Positions 1-8,817 are shown, counted from the stretch's first letter. The stretch: 41,446 bases of DNA from Halobacteriovorax sp. (GCA_002716825.1 PBCC01000030.1:1-41446), one strand, 5' to 3'. The notes: generated by a model not told the origin, from the sequence alone. A program made the numbers and translations.

Positions 1-124
1 AAAAGCTGCTGCTGCTGCACTTGCTGCTGAGAACGGTGAAACAACAGAAACTACTGAAGCTGCTGTTGAACAAACTGAAGATCAGAGACTTGCTGCTCAG
101 GCTAATGCGATTCTTCGTAGCTAA
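1..124 (+). CDS. 3' end of an unidentified protein, possibly ribosomal protein bL9
   Basis: An open frame enters from the left edge (codons start at base 2) and stops at TAA 122-124. The visible 40 residues are an Ala/Glu/Thr-rich acidic low-complexity tail ending QRLAAQANAILRS. The gene sits directly before dnaB and is closed by a strong terminator. In many bacteria the rpsF-rpsR-rplI ribosomal cluster precedes dnaB, so bL9 (or bS6) with an acidic C-terminal extension is the natural guess, but no conserved ribosomal-protein residues are visible. The identity is inference from position only; the coding frame is well supported. Confidence 0.55.
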   Translation, partial: KAAAAALAAENGETTETTEAAVEQTEDQRLAAQANAILRS

Positions 125-150
125 GTTTATAATCTAACTCTAGATTTTAA

Positions 151-183
151 AGAGTAGGGGGTCTTTTTGGCCCCCTCTTTTTT
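151..183 (+). terminator. Rho-independent terminator before dnaB
   Basis: A GC-rich stem pairs GGGGG (157-161) with CCCCC (171-175), extended by A156-T176 and flanking bases, around a T-rich loop. A run of seven T follows (178-183 plus neighbours). It lies between the upstream stop at 124 and the dnaB start at 200, so it closes the upstream transcript. dnaB therefore relies on readthrough or on a weak promoter I could not identify. Confidence 0.8.
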
Positions 184-199
184 ATCCCTTGGAGTCTGC

Positions 200-1537
200 G
201 TGCAAAAAGAATTTCCTCACGACCTTTTGGCCGAAAAATCTCTGGTTGGTTGCCTTATTATCGAAGGTACCGCATTTGATGAAATTTCCGATTTAAAAAT
301 CACTAGGGAAGACTTCTACGATTCGCGCTATGGAATGGTCTTTGATTCCATTTCAGATTTGGCCATGGCCAATAAGCCGGTCGATTATGTGACGGTATGC
401 TCGCGACTTACTGAAAAAGGTTTCTTAGAGCCTGTCGGTGGACAACAATTTGTAACAGGCATTCTCGATGACATGGCCAGCTCGGCCAATATTTATCACT
501 ACGGTAAAACTGTTCGTGAAAAAAGCTCCCTTCGTCGTATTCTAAAAACTGCGATGCAGGTCTACGAGCAAGGTATGAATCACACAGGTGATGTGGGTGA
601 GTATCTCCAAGAAGTTGAAGGTAAATTCTTTCAACTGACTAATGAAGCAAAAACAGGTGGCATGGGGAAACTTAATGCCTTCCTTAAAAATAATTTACTT
701 GAGCTTGAAGACACTTCAAGAAAAGCCGGTGAGATTCAGGGCTTGCCCACAGGTTATCATCGCCTCGATGAACTTCTCCTTGGGATGCAACCTGGTCAGC
801 TCATTATTTTGGCCGCTCGACCGGCCATGGGGAAGACATCGTTAGCGCTTAATATTGCTTCAAACGCATGTGCTAATACTGGGCTTCCGGTTGCAGTCTT
901 CTCGCTAGAGATGCTTGCAAACGAACTCTCTATGCGTCTGCTTACTTCGCGGGCGAAGGTTGATTCCAAGCGCGTGAGGAAAAAAGAGTTTTTAGCTACT
1001 GATCTTCGAGCTATTGGAAATGCGGTTCAAGAGCTTTCGTCATTTCCTATTTATATTAATGACTCGGGTGGAACGACTATTTTAGATATTCAATCTCAGT
1101 GTCGTAAAATTAAAGCCGAACAAGGGATTGGCCTGATCGTAATCGATTACCTTCAGCTCATGAGTCCAACTGATAAGCGTCTGCCACGTGAACAACAGAT
1201 CTCGGAAATGTCGCGTGGACTTAAAGCAATTGCGAAGGAACTTGAGTGTCCTATTATCGCTCTATCACAGCTTAACCGGTCGGTTGAAACAAGACCGAAT
1301 AAGCGTCCGAATATGTCGGATCTTCGTGAATCAGGCGCGATTGAGCAGGACGCCGATATTGTGATGTTCGTCTATCGCGATGAATACTATAACCCTGACA
1401 CGACGAAAGAGCCGGGTGTTGCTGAAGTGATCGTGGGCAAAAACCGTGCAGGTGAAACTGGTACAGCAAAGATGGCCTGGGTCGGCGCCTATACTTCGTT
1501 TGAAAACTTGGCTTTTGATCGCGATGATAAAAAGTGA
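200..1537 (+). CDS. dnaB: Replicative DNA helicase DnaB
   Basis: Hexameric 5'-3' helicase that unwinds DNA at the replication fork, 445 residues, the usual length and without an intein. The N-terminal DnaB domain (about 5-105) is followed by a linker and the RecA-like motor. Walker A is ARPAMGKTS with Lys212, Walker B is VIDYLQLM with Asp316, then the DLRESGAIEQDADIV motif and a C-terminal GKNRAGETG arginine-finger segment. I chose the GTG at 200 because GGAG (191-194) sits 5 bases upstream; the longer open frame from the TTG at 167 begins inside the terminator. The last 14 bases overlap pabB, so the two are probably co-translated. Confidence 0.95.
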   Translation: MQKEFPHDLLAEKSLVGCLIIEGTAFDEISDLKITREDFYDSRYGMVFDSISDLAMANKPVDYVTVCSRLTEKGFLEPVGGQQFVTGILDDMASSANIYHYGKTVREKSSLRRILKTAMQVYEQGMNHTGDVGEYLQEVEGKFFQLTNEAKTGGMGKLNAFLKNNLLELEDTSRKAGEIQGLPTGYHRLDELLLGMQPGQLIILAARPAMGKTSLALNIASNACANTGLPVAVFSLEMLANELSMRLLTSRAKVDSKRVRKKEFLATDLRAIGNAVQELSSFPIYINDSGGTTILDIQSQCRKIKAEQGIGLIVIDYLQLMSPTDKRLPREQQISEMSRGLKAIAKELECPIIALSQLNRSVETRPNKRPNMSDLRESGAIEQDADIVMFVYRDEYYNPDTTKEPGVAEVIVGKNRAGETGTAKMAWVGAYTSFENLAFDRDDKK

Positions 1538-2639
1538 TTGTCATGCTTATATTAAGCGCGAGGATCTCGTGCTTGAGCTCTCACAGGGCCAGTCAAAGTT
1601 TATAAGCGGTGAAGAGTTTCAGTCATGGTTTTCACTGCTTGAAAATCAGTCTCTTGATTTTAAGCCAGGGCGTCCACGACTTATTCATTTGATTTATGAA
1701 GCAGGGGCAATTCTACTTGGAAGCAAGCCCCGGGCTATGGATTATTATGCTATTGATACGGAGTTTGAGAGCGCTTCTATTGCAACGAGAGGCAATTCAA
1801 ACTTTACGCTCAAGCGCACTCACGGTCCGCGCTTTGGTGACTATCTTAAGTCTTTTGAGCAGGTGCAAAAGCAACTTCATGCCGGTAATGCCTATCAAAT
1901 TAATCTAACTTGTCCATTTGATTACCAGGTCTCTGGAGCTCCAGAGACGGCCCATAATTTTATGTTTGCACCAAGTGCAGCAAGCTTTGCTCAATCAGCC
2001 TATTGGCCAGATAGGAAAATGAGTTTTTTAAGCAATTCGCCAGAGACTCTGTTTACAGCAAGACCAACTCAGGCCGGACAGTGGCGAGTAGCCTCTAAGC
2101 CGATTAAAGGAACTCAGCTTGAGTCAGAACAAGCCTGGGAAATCTTACAAAACTCTACAAAAGATAAAGCAGAACTCTTGATGATTACTGACTTGGTTCG
2201 AAATGATTTGAATCGGTTGAGTCACGGTAAAGCCGTCGTTGATGCCCTTAGGGCGCGTCTCGATGTTCCGGGGCTGGTCCATCAATATAGTGAGGTTTCA
2301 GCCCTCGTAGATGCTAAGACGAGCGTCGGTGAGCTTGTTCGTTGTTTGTTTCCCGGCGGAAGTATCACTGGAGCACCCAAGCTAAGAGTTTTTGAACTCA
2401 TCAATGAAATTGAAGTAGAGCCCAGAGGATTTTATTGTGGTTCAACTTTATTTTGGGATGGAAGTGGGCTTAGTTGCTCGATTAATATTCGCTCGGCCCA
2501 AATTGATTGGGCCCAAGCCTCAGCTCGCTTTAACGCCGGGGGAGGCATTACAGTTCAAAGTGAAGCTTCCAGTGAATGGCAAGAGTTACAATCAAAGCTT
2601 TCAAGCCTTGAGAAAGCTCTTATTCAAGCATCGCCATAA
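1524..2639 (+). CDS. pabB: Aminodeoxychorismate synthase component I (PabB)
   Basis: Chorismate-utilising enzyme, 371 residues, that aminates chorismate to 4-amino-4-deoxychorismate for folate synthesis. Motif PIKGTQ carries Lys195; the PIKGT form is typical of PabB, whereas anthranilate synthase (TrpE) usually has PIAGT. Further family motifs are LLMITDLVRNDLNR, FPGGSITGAPK and the C-terminal FNAGGGITVQS. The family N-terminal region is short, matching the compact PabB class. The ATG at 1524 overlaps the dnaB end by 14 bases, with no obvious Shine-Dalgarno, so translation may be coupled. No glutaminase (pabA) or lyase (pabC) is in the window. The 3' end overlaps the convergent carbonic anhydrase gene by 20 bases. 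Confidence 0.88.
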   Translation: MIKSDCHAYIKREDLVLELSQGQSKFISGEEFQSWFSLLENQSLDFKPGRPRLIHLIYEAGAILLGSKPRAMDYYAIDTEFESASIATRGNSNFTLKRTHGPRFGDYLKSFEQVQKQLHAGNAYQINLTCPFDYQVSGAPETAHNFMFAPSAASFAQSAYWPDRKMSFLSNSPETLFTARPTQAGQWRVASKPIKGTQLESEQAWEILQNSTKDKAELLMITDLVRNDLNRLSHGKAVVDALRARLDVPGLVHQYSEVSALVDAKTSVGELVRCLFPGGSITGAPKLRVFELINEIEVEPRGFYCGSTLFWDGSGLSCSINIRSAQIDWAQASARFNAGGGITVQSEASSEWQELQSKLSSLEKALIQASP

Positions 2640-3252
2640 CGCGCGGAATTTCTTCTTCATCGAGCACAATGAATTTTGACTGAGTTTCATCGTAGCGAAG
2701 AACTTCGGCCTTAGAGATATTAAACCACCAAGCGTGAAGTCTTAATCCACGATTTTTAATCGCATCTTTAACAGCGGGATAGTTTGCGAGACGTCTTATT
2801 TGCAACAGAGTATTAGCTTGTGAAGCTAGGTCGAGCTTACTCCATTCGCCTTTAGGTGGTTCAATAAGCTTCATCTCTGCACCGATTCCAAGCCAGGCAG
2901 CGAGATCACCTTCAAACTTCACATCGTTCATAATGGCAGCAACGGCACCACAGTTTGAGTGACCGCATATGATCACATCTTGCACTTTAAGTTGATTGAC
3001 CGCGAATTCAACGGCGGCACCAACGCTGCCGCGGAATGTCCCGTACTCAGGCACGATATTTCCAACATTTCGAAGCACAAACATATCGCCCGGATCAGTG
3101 GAGGCAAACAAGTTTGGAACAACTCGAGAGTCTGAACAAGCAATTAAAAGTGTGTCTGGGGTTTGAATCTCAGACAGTGATGAGAACAAGTCGGCGTATT
3201 CAGCGCGCTTAGTTTTTCTAAAGTCTAAGATTCCATTTAATAATTTTTTCAT
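2620..3252 (-). CDS. can: Beta-class carbonic anhydrase
   Basis: Cytosolic zinc enzyme interconverting CO2 and bicarbonate, 210 residues, normal for the family. The zinc and catalytic set is complete: Cys39 and Asp41-Arg43 in CSDSR, His98 and Cys101 in GHSNCGA. The segment FVLRNVGNIVPEYG (58-71) is also typical. No signal peptide. ATG at 3252 is preceded by a GGAG (bases 3260-3263 on the plus strand read as CTCC). The 3' end overlaps pabB tail to tail by 20 bases. It is transcribed alone; the 248-base region upstream is shared with the divergent small gene at 3501. Confidence 0.93.
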   Translation of the reverse strand: MKKLLNGILDFRKTKRAEYADLFSSLSEIQTPDTLLIACSDSRVVPNLFASTDPGDMFVLRNVGNIVPEYGTFRGSVGAAVEFAVNQLKVQDVIICGHSNCGAVAAIMNDVKFEGDLAAWLGIGAEMKLIEPPKGEWSKLDLASQANTLLQIRRLANYPAVKDAIKNRGLRLHAWWFNISKAEVLRYDETQSKFIVLDEEEIPRVMAMLE

Positions 3253-3327
3253 AAATCTAACTCCACAGGACCATTCAAGCTGGTTCTACAGAACCCTTGA
3301 AGATCAATAGGTTATATTGAAATATAC

Positions 3328-3349
3328 GTAAGTTCTAATAAAAACTTAC
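3328..3349. repeat. 7-bp inverted repeat upstream of the carbonic anhydrase gene
   Basis: GTAAGTT (3328-3334) and AACTTAC (3343-3349) form a perfect inverted repeat around an 8-base loop. It lies about 80 bases before the carbonic anhydrase start and before the promoter of the divergent gene. It has no T-run, so it looks more like an operator or hairpin than a terminator. Function unknown. Confidence 0.4.
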
Positions 3350-3375
3350 ATGCAAGCACTATAGTTTTTGATTCG

Positions 3376-3405
3376 TTGACAGTGATGAAAATGGCCCGAT
3401 ATGCT
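3376..3405 (+). promoter_or_regulatory. Sigma-70-type promoter for the small gene at 3501
   Basis: A perfect -35 box TTGACA (3376-3381) is followed after 18 bases by TATGCT (3400-3405), four of six to the -10 consensus. Transcription would start near 3412 and leave a leader of about 90 bases before the start codon at 3501. Confidence 0.5.
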
Positions 3406-3500
3406 TGGCTTGTCATTCATAAAAATGATTTCTCGGCATGGATATGTCTTTAAAACTACGATGTTTTAGGGGCGCTGAGTTAACAGCAAAGGAGTGTGGA

Positions 3501-3710
3501 ATGGCCAAGCCAAGTGCTGAGCAGGTGGAGTTAGGGTCTCTAACCGAGGAACAGAAAATTCCTCTAGATTCCCTATCAAGTATGACGGGATTCCCAGTCG
3601 ACTTCATCAAGAAAGAACTTCTTCTTGAAGAAGACCAGCTTTCTCTGGCGGAGCTTCGTCGTTCGATGCTGACCTATTTAGAGTCAAATTCGGAAATGTT
3701 GCAAAATTGA
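3501..3710 (+). CDS. Small conserved-looking protein with HTH-like helix pattern
   Basis: Unrecognised 69-residue acidic protein. Residues 22-62 read PLDSLSSMTGFPVDFIKKEL followed by LSLAELRRSMLTYL, a helix-turn-helix plus helix pattern resembling small excisionase or CopG-like DNA binders, but I cannot assign a family. The ATG at 3501 is chosen over the upstream ATG at 3438 because AAAGGAG (3488-3494) lies 6 bases ahead. It has its own promoter (3376-3405) and terminator (3759-3787), so it is a monocistronic unit. There is no signal peptide or membrane segment. Confidence 0.7.
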   Translation: MAKPSAEQVELGSLTEEQKIPLDSLSSMTGFPVDFIKKELLLEEDQLSLAELRRSMLTYLESNSEMLQN

Positions 3711-3758
3711 TCCCTCTCGATTGTCAGTAGGACTACTGAGTAAGATCAATCTTAAAAA

Positions 3759-3787
3759 GCCCAAGGGTCTCCCTTGGGTTTTTTTTT
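3759..3787 (+). terminator. Rho-independent terminator after the small gene
   Basis: CCCAAGGG (3760-3767), loop TCT, CCCTTGGG (3771-3778), then nine T (3779-3787). A perfect 8-bp stem with a tight loop, so very likely an active terminator. Confidence 0.9.
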
Positions 3788-3841
3788 GTCTTATTTGTAA
3801 GATATCATGGTTTTCAGCCACTAATGACTACGAGGTACACC

Positions 3842-4582
3842 ATGAGAGTTCTAGCTTTTCTTCTTTTCGTAGTTTTGAGCCGCCCGGCCTTTTCTTTTGA
3901 TCATGAGCATCTTAACTTTAGTAAAATTCTGGCTCAAGATGTTAGCGTAAGTGGTGCACAGACTCTGGTGAATTATAAAAACCTCAAAAAAAATCCGGTA
4001 CAACTAGACGAATACTTAAAGACTTTATCAGCAGTCAAAAAGTCTGAGTACGATAGCTTTAGCTCAAGCCAACAGTTAGCTTTCATGATCAATGCCTATA
4101 ACGCCTTTACCATTAAGTTGATGCGCGATCACTGGCCTGTAAAATCAATAAAAGATCTTGGGGGATTATTTAGTTCTGCCTGGAAAAAAGAATTCTTTAG
4201 CTTACTTGGACAAAAGAGACATTTGGACTGGATTGAACATGAAGTCATTCGAAAAGATTTTAATGAGCCTCGCATTCACTTTGCCGTTAACTGTGCTTCT
4301 ATGGGATGCCCACCTTTAAGACAGGAAGCTTTCAGAGCGAGCGCAATTGATCATCAATTAGAAGAACAGGCTAAACTTTTTTTAAACGACACTACAAAAA
4401 ATAAGTATGAAAATGGTGAAGCAAAGCTGTCTAAAATTTTTGATTGGTATGGCAGCGACTTTACTAAAGACGGGGGAGACCTCATCAATGCTCTTAATCA
4501 GTGGCGTGAGAAAAAATTTCCAAGTAATGCCAAAATTACTTTTTTAAATTACGACTGGGCCCCAAACTCAACGGAACAATAA
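3842..4582 (+). CDS. Exported DUF547 protein
   Basis: 246-residue protein with a signal peptide (residues 1 to about 18, MRVLAFLLFVVLSRPAFS). The body matches DUF547: AFMINAYNAFTIKL, then FNEPRIHFAVNCASMGCPPL, the most characteristic motif with two Cys in NCASMGCP, and LSKIFDWYGSDF. DUF547 proteins are periplasmic or surface proteins of unknown activity. The ATG at 3842 has GAGG 6 bases upstream; the open frame extends to 3824 but that start lacks a site. The TAA is followed directly by the ATG of the next gene, so the two are tightly coupled. Confidence 0.85.
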   Translation: MRVLAFLLFVVLSRPAFSFDHEHLNFSKILAQDVSVSGAQTLVNYKNLKKNPVQLDEYLKTLSAVKKSEYDSFSSSQQLAFMINAYNAFTIKLMRDHWPVKSIKDLGGLFSSAWKKEFFSLLGQKRHLDWIEHEVIRKDFNEPRIHFAVNCASMGCPPLRQEAFRASAIDHQLEEQAKLFLNDTTKNKYENGEAKLSKIFDWYGSDFTKDGGDLINALNQWREKKFPSNAKITFLNYDWAPNSTEQ

Positions 4583-6706
4583 ATGCTCAAAAAACTTTTT
4601 CTAGCGAGCTTGGCAGTTCTATCTGTCGCTCTCTTTTTTTACTTTGATCTTGATCAAAAACTTACTTTTTCTTGGCTTAAAGAAAATCAAGAGGCTTTAA
4701 TAAGTCTTGTCGAGACACATAAGCCACTGTCAATCCTAATGTATATTGGTCTCTATATTTTAGCGACAGGACTTAGCCTCCCTGGTGCAACCATCTTAAC
4801 CTTGGCCGGGGGAGCCATTTTTGGCTCTATCATTGGGACCGTGTATGTTTCTATCGCGAGTACCCTTGGTGCGACTTTGGCCATGCTCATTGCCCGAACT
4901 TTTTTGCAAGATTGGGTTGGTAAAAAATTTAGTAAAAAAATTAACTCAATCAATGCGGGCGTTGAAAAAGAGGGAGCTTTTTATCTGCTAACTCTCAGAC
5001 TTGTTCCGGTCTTTCCATTCTTCTTGATTAATCTAGGTATGGGACTAACGCGTATGAAGGTGTTTACCTTTATGTGGGTGTCTCAACTGGGAATGCTGCC
5101 TGGAACTTTCGTTTATGTGAATGCAGGCTCTCAGTTATCAAGACTTGAAAGTGCTGCTGGCATTATTTCACCAGGAGTTCTTGGAGCCTTTGCGCTTCTT
5201 GGTGTTTTCCCATTAGTCGCCAAGAAATTACTAGATTTTCTTAAGGCTAAAAAAGTATACGCAAAGTTTAAAAAACCTAAGAAATTTGGCTTTGATATGA
5301 TCGCCATTGGAGGCGGCTCTGCCGGATTAGTGACGGCCTATATAAGTGCAGCGGTTAAAGCTAAAGTAGCGCTTATTGAAAAACACAAAATGGGAGGTGA
5401 TTGCCTCAATACTGGCTGCGTTCCATCGAAAGCTCTTTTGAAAGCAGCGAAGCACGTCCACCACGCAAGGCATTTGGAAGATTTTGGAGCGAGTGTTTCA
5501 GAAGTCAAAGTCGATTTCAAAAAGGTCATGAGCCGCGTCCATCAAGTGATTAAAGATATTGAGCCTCACGATTCTATAGAGCGCTACACGTCCTTAGGTG
5601 TTGATTGCTTAGTAGGTGAGGCGAAAATAACCTCTCCGTGGGAAGTCACATTAGATGGGAAAACCTATACAACGAAAAATATTACAATCGCCACGGGAGC
5701 CTTTCCCTTTGTTCCACCCATTCCCGGAATTGAGAAAGTGAATTATCTGGTCTCTGATAATCTATGGGACATCAATGAATTGCCTAAAAACCTTATTATT
5801 TTAGGTGGTGGTCCTATTGGACTTGAAATGGCCCAAGCCTTTTCCCGCTTAGGCTCTAATGTAACTATTGTCGAAATGGCGCCTAGGCTAATGAGTAAAG
5901 AAGATGCCGATGTGGCGGAGGTTATATCCAAACGTTTGCAGCGTGAAGGTGTTAAGGTGTTAACTTCCCATAAGGCAGTTCGCTTTGAAGATGAAAAAAC
6001 ATTGATCGTTCAATACGAGGGAAGAGAGATTTCGCTAGAATTTACAGACATACTTGTTGCCGTAGGAAGAAAGGCAAGAGTTCAAGGCTTTGGGCTGGAA
6101 GAGCTTGGAGTTAAGCTACGTGGCAACGGTACAATTGAGACCGACGAATACCTGCGAACCAATTATCCTAATATTTTTGCCTGTGGAGATGTAACTGGAC
6201 CGTATCAGCTCACTCATATGGCGGCCCATCAGGCTTGGTACTGCGCTGTGAATGGGATTTTTGGCTTTCTTAAAAAATTTAAAGTTGATTACTCCGTAGT
6301 TCCTTGGGCGACTTACACTGATCCAGAAGTCGCAACAGTTGGGCTTACCGAAGATAGTGCACGGGAGAGTGGCGTCGACTATGAAGTTTATAAGTATAAA
6401 CTAGATGATCTCGATCGCGCGATCGCGGATGGTGAAACCGATGGCTTCGTTAAGGTTTTAGTCGAGCCGGGTAGCGACAAAGTGATTGGTGCCACAATTG
6501 TTGGAGCTGAAGCCAGTGTCAGTATTCTAGAGTTTGTTCAAGCAATGAAGCAGGGCTTTGGCCTAAATAAAATACTTGGCACGATACACCCTTATCCTAG
6601 TCTTGGTGAAGCCAATAAGTATTTAGCTGGTATTTGGAAAAATGCAACTAAGCCTGCTAAGCTATTAGTGTATTTAGAGAAATTCCACTCGTGGCGAAGA
6701 GGATAG
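4583..6706 (+). CDS. VTT/DedA membrane domain fused to a flavin disulfide oxidoreductase
   Basis: A 707-residue fusion. Residues about 1-215 form a polytopic TVP38/TMEM64 (VTT, DedA-like) domain with LSLPGATILTLAGGAIFG and RLVPVFPFFLINLGMGL. Residues about 235-707 are a class I pyridine nucleotide-disulfide oxidoreductase: FAD motif GGGSAG (243-248), redox pair Cys274/Cys279 in GGDCLNTGCVPSK, NAD(P) motif ILGGGPIGLE, and FACGDVTG. The C-terminal motif HPYPSLGE (669-676) has Tyr671 where lipoamide dehydrogenase has its catalytic His, as in mercuric reductase; however the C-terminal Cys-Cys pair and the N-terminal heavy-metal domain of MerA are absent. The natural substrate is unknown. It starts directly at the stop of the DUF547 gene. 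Confidence 0.88.
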   Translation: MLKKLFLASLAVLSVALFFYFDLDQKLTFSWLKENQEALISLVETHKPLSILMYIGLYILATGLSLPGATILTLAGGAIFGSIIGTVYVSIASTLGATLAMLIARTFLQDWVGKKFSKKINSINAGVEKEGAFYLLTLRLVPVFPFFLINLGMGLTRMKVFTFMWVSQLGMLPGTFVYVNAGSQLSRLESAAGIISPGVLGAFALLGVFPLVAKKLLDFLKAKKVYAKFKKPKKFGFDMIAIGGGSAGLVTAYISAAVKAKVALIEKHKMGGDCLNTGCVPSKALLKAAKHVHHARHLEDFGASVSEVKVDFKKVMSRVHQVIKDIEPHDSIERYTSLGVDCLVGEAKITSPWEVTLDGKTYTTKNITIATGAFPFVPPIPGIEKVNYLVSDNLWDINELPKNLIILGGGPIGLEMAQAFSRLGSNVTIVEMAPRLMSKEDADVAEVISKRLQREGVKVLTSHKAVRFEDEKTLIVQYEGREISLEFTDILVAVGRKARVQGFGLEELGVKLRGNGTIETDEYLRTNYPNIFACGDVTGPYQLTHMAAHQAWYCAVNGIFGFLKKFKVDYSVVPWATYTDPEVATVGLTEDSARESGVDYEVYKYKLDDLDRAIADGETDGFVKVLVEPGSDKVIGATIVGAEASVSILEFVQAMKQGFGLNKILGTIHPYPSLGEANKYLAGIWKNATKPAKLLVYLEKFHSWRRG

Positions 6707-6707
6707 T

Positions 6708-7100
6708 ATGAGCGAACAACAAGAACCCATAGGTGAATTGGCCATCAGAGTCTTAGCCATGCCAGAGCACACCAATCCCGCTGGCGATATTTTTGGTGGT
6801 TGGGTGTTATCGCAAATGGATATAGCCGGTGGACTCTTTACAAAGAAAATTTCAAAAGGTCGCACCGTCACTATCGCAGTTGATTCTATGACCTTTAATA
6901 AGCCGGTATTAGTTGGTGATACACTTTGCTGTTACGTGAGTCTTTTAAAAACTGGGAAAACATCTTTGTCGGTTAAGATTGAGACATGGGTATCAAGACA
7001 GTACAGCGAAGGGCGTGAGAAAGTGACAGAAGGTGTGTTTACTTATGTCGCTGTCTCCTCTGATCGCAAGCCGCGTTTAATTAACGATCAGTACCTTTGA
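6708..7100 (+). CDS. YciA-type hotdog-fold acyl-CoA thioesterase
   Basis: 130-residue cytosolic thioesterase of the acyl-CoA hydrolase (YciA/BFIT) class that releases CoA from acyl-CoAs. The signature NPAGDIFGGWVLSQMD (about 22-37) is present, followed by TVAVDSM-like and FNKPVLVGD segments. Length matches YciA. The ATG lies one base after the preceding stop, with GAGGA (6698-6702) upstream, so it is the third gene of the DUF547 operon. The end overlaps the convergent glycosyltransferase by 13 bases. Its link with the oxidoreductase is only positional. Confidence 0.88.
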   Translation: MSEQQEPIGELAIRVLAMPEHTNPAGDIFGGWVLSQMDIAGGLFTKKISKGRTVTIAVDSMTFNKPVLVGDTLCCYVSLLKTGKTSLSVKIETWVSRQYSEGREKVTEGVFTYVAVSSDRKPRLINDQYL

Positions 7101-7777
7101 TTGAGGTCTAGGCCCTTTTCGTACCAGCGATTCATCATAGTATGGCTTAGTCCTAAAAAATAACCTATTTTTAAAAACTGATTCATCACTGCTTGTCGCC
7201 AAATACCATTTTGTCTAAAACGGATTGATGACGTTGTGGAGCGTGCTTTTAATCTGATCGGGCGGCGAGAGCTTTTGAGCCTTTTACAAAAAATTGTGTC
7301 TTCAAACACATCCACCTCACCAAAAGGGCGGGGTTTATCGCTTAGAAGACTAACGTGACTAAAAAGGCAATGATCTAGGTAGTAAACACCTTGAAGCTCT
7401 CCGCGAATATGGTTGGACCAAAATGAAGTAAATGTTAAAAGCGGGTGGTTATCGTCAAACTTATGAGTGAAGGCTCCCCATGAGGGATTTTTAAGCTCTA
7501 GCAGTTGAGAAAATGCGGTGGGCTCTAGTGTGCTTCTTGGATGATGAAAGATGACCCAAGGGGTGTTTACATACTTGATGCCGTCGTTGAGTCTTCCTGC
7601 GCGATTAATGGCCTTTGACTTTACATAGCTAAAACCACGCTTTTTGCATTCGATCTCCATGCCATCGTCACTAGGCGTATCAATAACAATGACATTTTGA
7701 CCTTGAAGCGTATCAAACAGCGTCTGCGTCCAATCTCTTTTAAGGTCTTTATAGGTTGGAATAACAATGGTTAGCAA
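7088..7777 (-). CDS. Arsenosugar-cluster family 2 glycosyltransferase
   Basis: About 229-residue soluble GT-A glycosyltransferase starting LTIVIPTYKD. It resembles the rSAM/selenodomain-associated transferase 2 family (TIGR04283) now linked to arsenosugar biosynthesis: N-terminal Rossmann half with NRAGRLNDGI (acceptor loop), EDTIFCKRLKSSRRP and the C-terminal RFRQNGIWRQAVMNQFL segment. Start choice: TTG at 7777 with GGAGG 6 bases upstream; the TTG at 7780 in the same frame is the alternative. The start overlaps the arsM end, and the Shine-Dalgarno is inside the last arsM codons. Last gene of the arsS-arsM operon. The sugar donor cannot be read from sequence. Confidence 0.85.
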   Translation of the reverse strand: MLTIVIPTYKDLKRDWTQTLFDTLQGQNVIVIDTPSDDGMEIECKKRGFSYVKSKAINRAGRLNDGIKYVNTPWVIFHHPRSTLEPTAFSQLLELKNPSWGAFTHKFDDNHPLLTFTSFWSNHIRGELQGVYYLDHCLFSHVSLLSDKPRPFGEVDVFEDTIFCKRLKSSRRPIRLKARSTTSSIRFRQNGIWRQAVMNQFLKIGYFLGLSHTMMNRWYEKGLDLNQRY

Positions 7778-8817
7778 CAAGCGCCTCCGCTTGGCGCTTG
7801 ATCGGCTCCATCGTAAGGGACATCCATGCCACAGCCCTTGAAAATACCGTAGTGATTTTTAAAATCACCGACAAACTCAAAATGTTCAGCAAAGCGACTT
7901 TTTTGCAGCATTAAATAGGTATTGCCGCACACTGATTCCCATTTTCCACTTTCAAAAAGATGGTGGTTATCTAGGAGGAAGCCTTTTGGAGCAGTAGTCA
8001 GCGTCCCTTTATATTTTGCAGCTTGACCAAAGTCTTCGCAAGCATCTTCTAGTTCAGGTATTTTAAACAAGCGATAAGTGACAGAGTAAAAACGAGCAGG
8101 AGCAATCTTAGATTTGATTTCATCATCACCTATAATGAGCTCACGCGAACTCACTATACGTGGGTCACTAAAGCCAGACGCCTTAGCAAAACGATTGAAG
8201 TCGTTCCAATAAAGCGCGCCACCAAGGCATTCTCCGCGAATGACGGGATCAATTTGTAATTCATTGGCTAAACGTCTGTCAGTATAAACGTCAGAGAAAT
8301 AGAGCTCTCCGCCTTCCTTGAGTAGGTTATAGGCATCAGTTAAAACTTTTTTCTTATCTTCAACTAAATTAATGACACAATTAGAGACAATAACATCAAA
8401 TGAGTTTGGTGACAGATCAAGCTTATCAAGTCCTTCTATGTCGCCTTCCAAAAATGAGACATTATTAAAGCCAAATTTTTCACTATGAAAGGGAATATTT
8501 CTTCTGGCTACTTCAATTTGACTTGGGGTCATATCTACGCCAACCACTTTTCCCGTTTTTCCAACCAGATATGAGAGGGCAAACACATCGCGGCCAGCGC
8601 CGCTGCCAAGATCTAGAACGTTAGCACTCTCGAGTTGTTGTGGAATGACGAGCCCGCAACCATAATATTTTTGGTGAACCTCATCGGAGAGAACCGATAA
8701 GGCTTTTTTCACGTAGGGGGCAAGTGCTTCATCTGTGCAGCAAGCATCGGTTTTAAGATCGGCATTTGTTTTTAGCGTTTCGCCGTAATAAGTCTTAACA
8801 TCATTCTTAATACTCAT
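7771..8817 (-). CDS. arsM: Arsenite S-adenosylmethionine methyltransferase ArsM
   Basis: 348-residue SAM-dependent methyltransferase converting As(III) to methylated arsenicals. Motif I is VLDLGSGAGRDV (67-78). The arsenic-binding cysteines of the family are in place: Cys54 in YYGCG, Cys147 in SNCV and Cys197 in GECLGG, plus Cys26-Cys27 near the N-terminus. ELYFSDVYTDRR and LEDACEDFGQ are also characteristic. It ends in SGGACC, a terminal Cys pair seen in many ArsM-like proteins. ATG at 8817 shares ATGA with the arsS stop, and a GGAGGA site lies upstream inside arsS. The product probably feeds the ArsS radical-SAM step. Confidence 0.93.
   Translation of the reverse strand: MSIKNDVKTYYGETLKTNADLKTDACCTDEALAPYVKKALSVLSDEVHQKYYGCGLVIPQQLESANVLDLGSGAGRDVFALSYLVGKTGKVVGVDMTPSQIEVARRNIPFHSEKFGFNNVSFLEGDIEGLDKLDLSPNSFDVIVSNCVINLVEDKKKVLTDAYNLLKEGGELYFSDVYTDRRLANELQIDPVIRGECLGGALYWNDFNRFAKASGFSDPRIVSSRELIIGDDEIKSKIAPARFYSVTYRLFKIPELEDACEDFGQAAKYKGTLTTAPKGFLLDNHHLFESGKWESVCGNTYLMLQKSRFAEHFEFVGDFKNHYGIFKGCGMDVPYDGADQAPSGGACC

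Noticed and set aside
128-133. TATAAT as a dnaB promoter
   Set aside because: It is upstream of the terminator at 151-183 and has no matching -35.
167-199. Longer dnaB start at TTG 167
   Set aside because: It lies inside the terminator hairpin and its T-run and has no ribosome-binding site; GTG 200 has GGAG at good spacing.
4583-6706. Calling the VTT-oxidoreductase a mercuric reductase
   Set aside because: It lacks the C-terminal Cys pair and the heavy-metal domain of MerA; only the redox pair and the Tyr in HPYPSLGE are shared.
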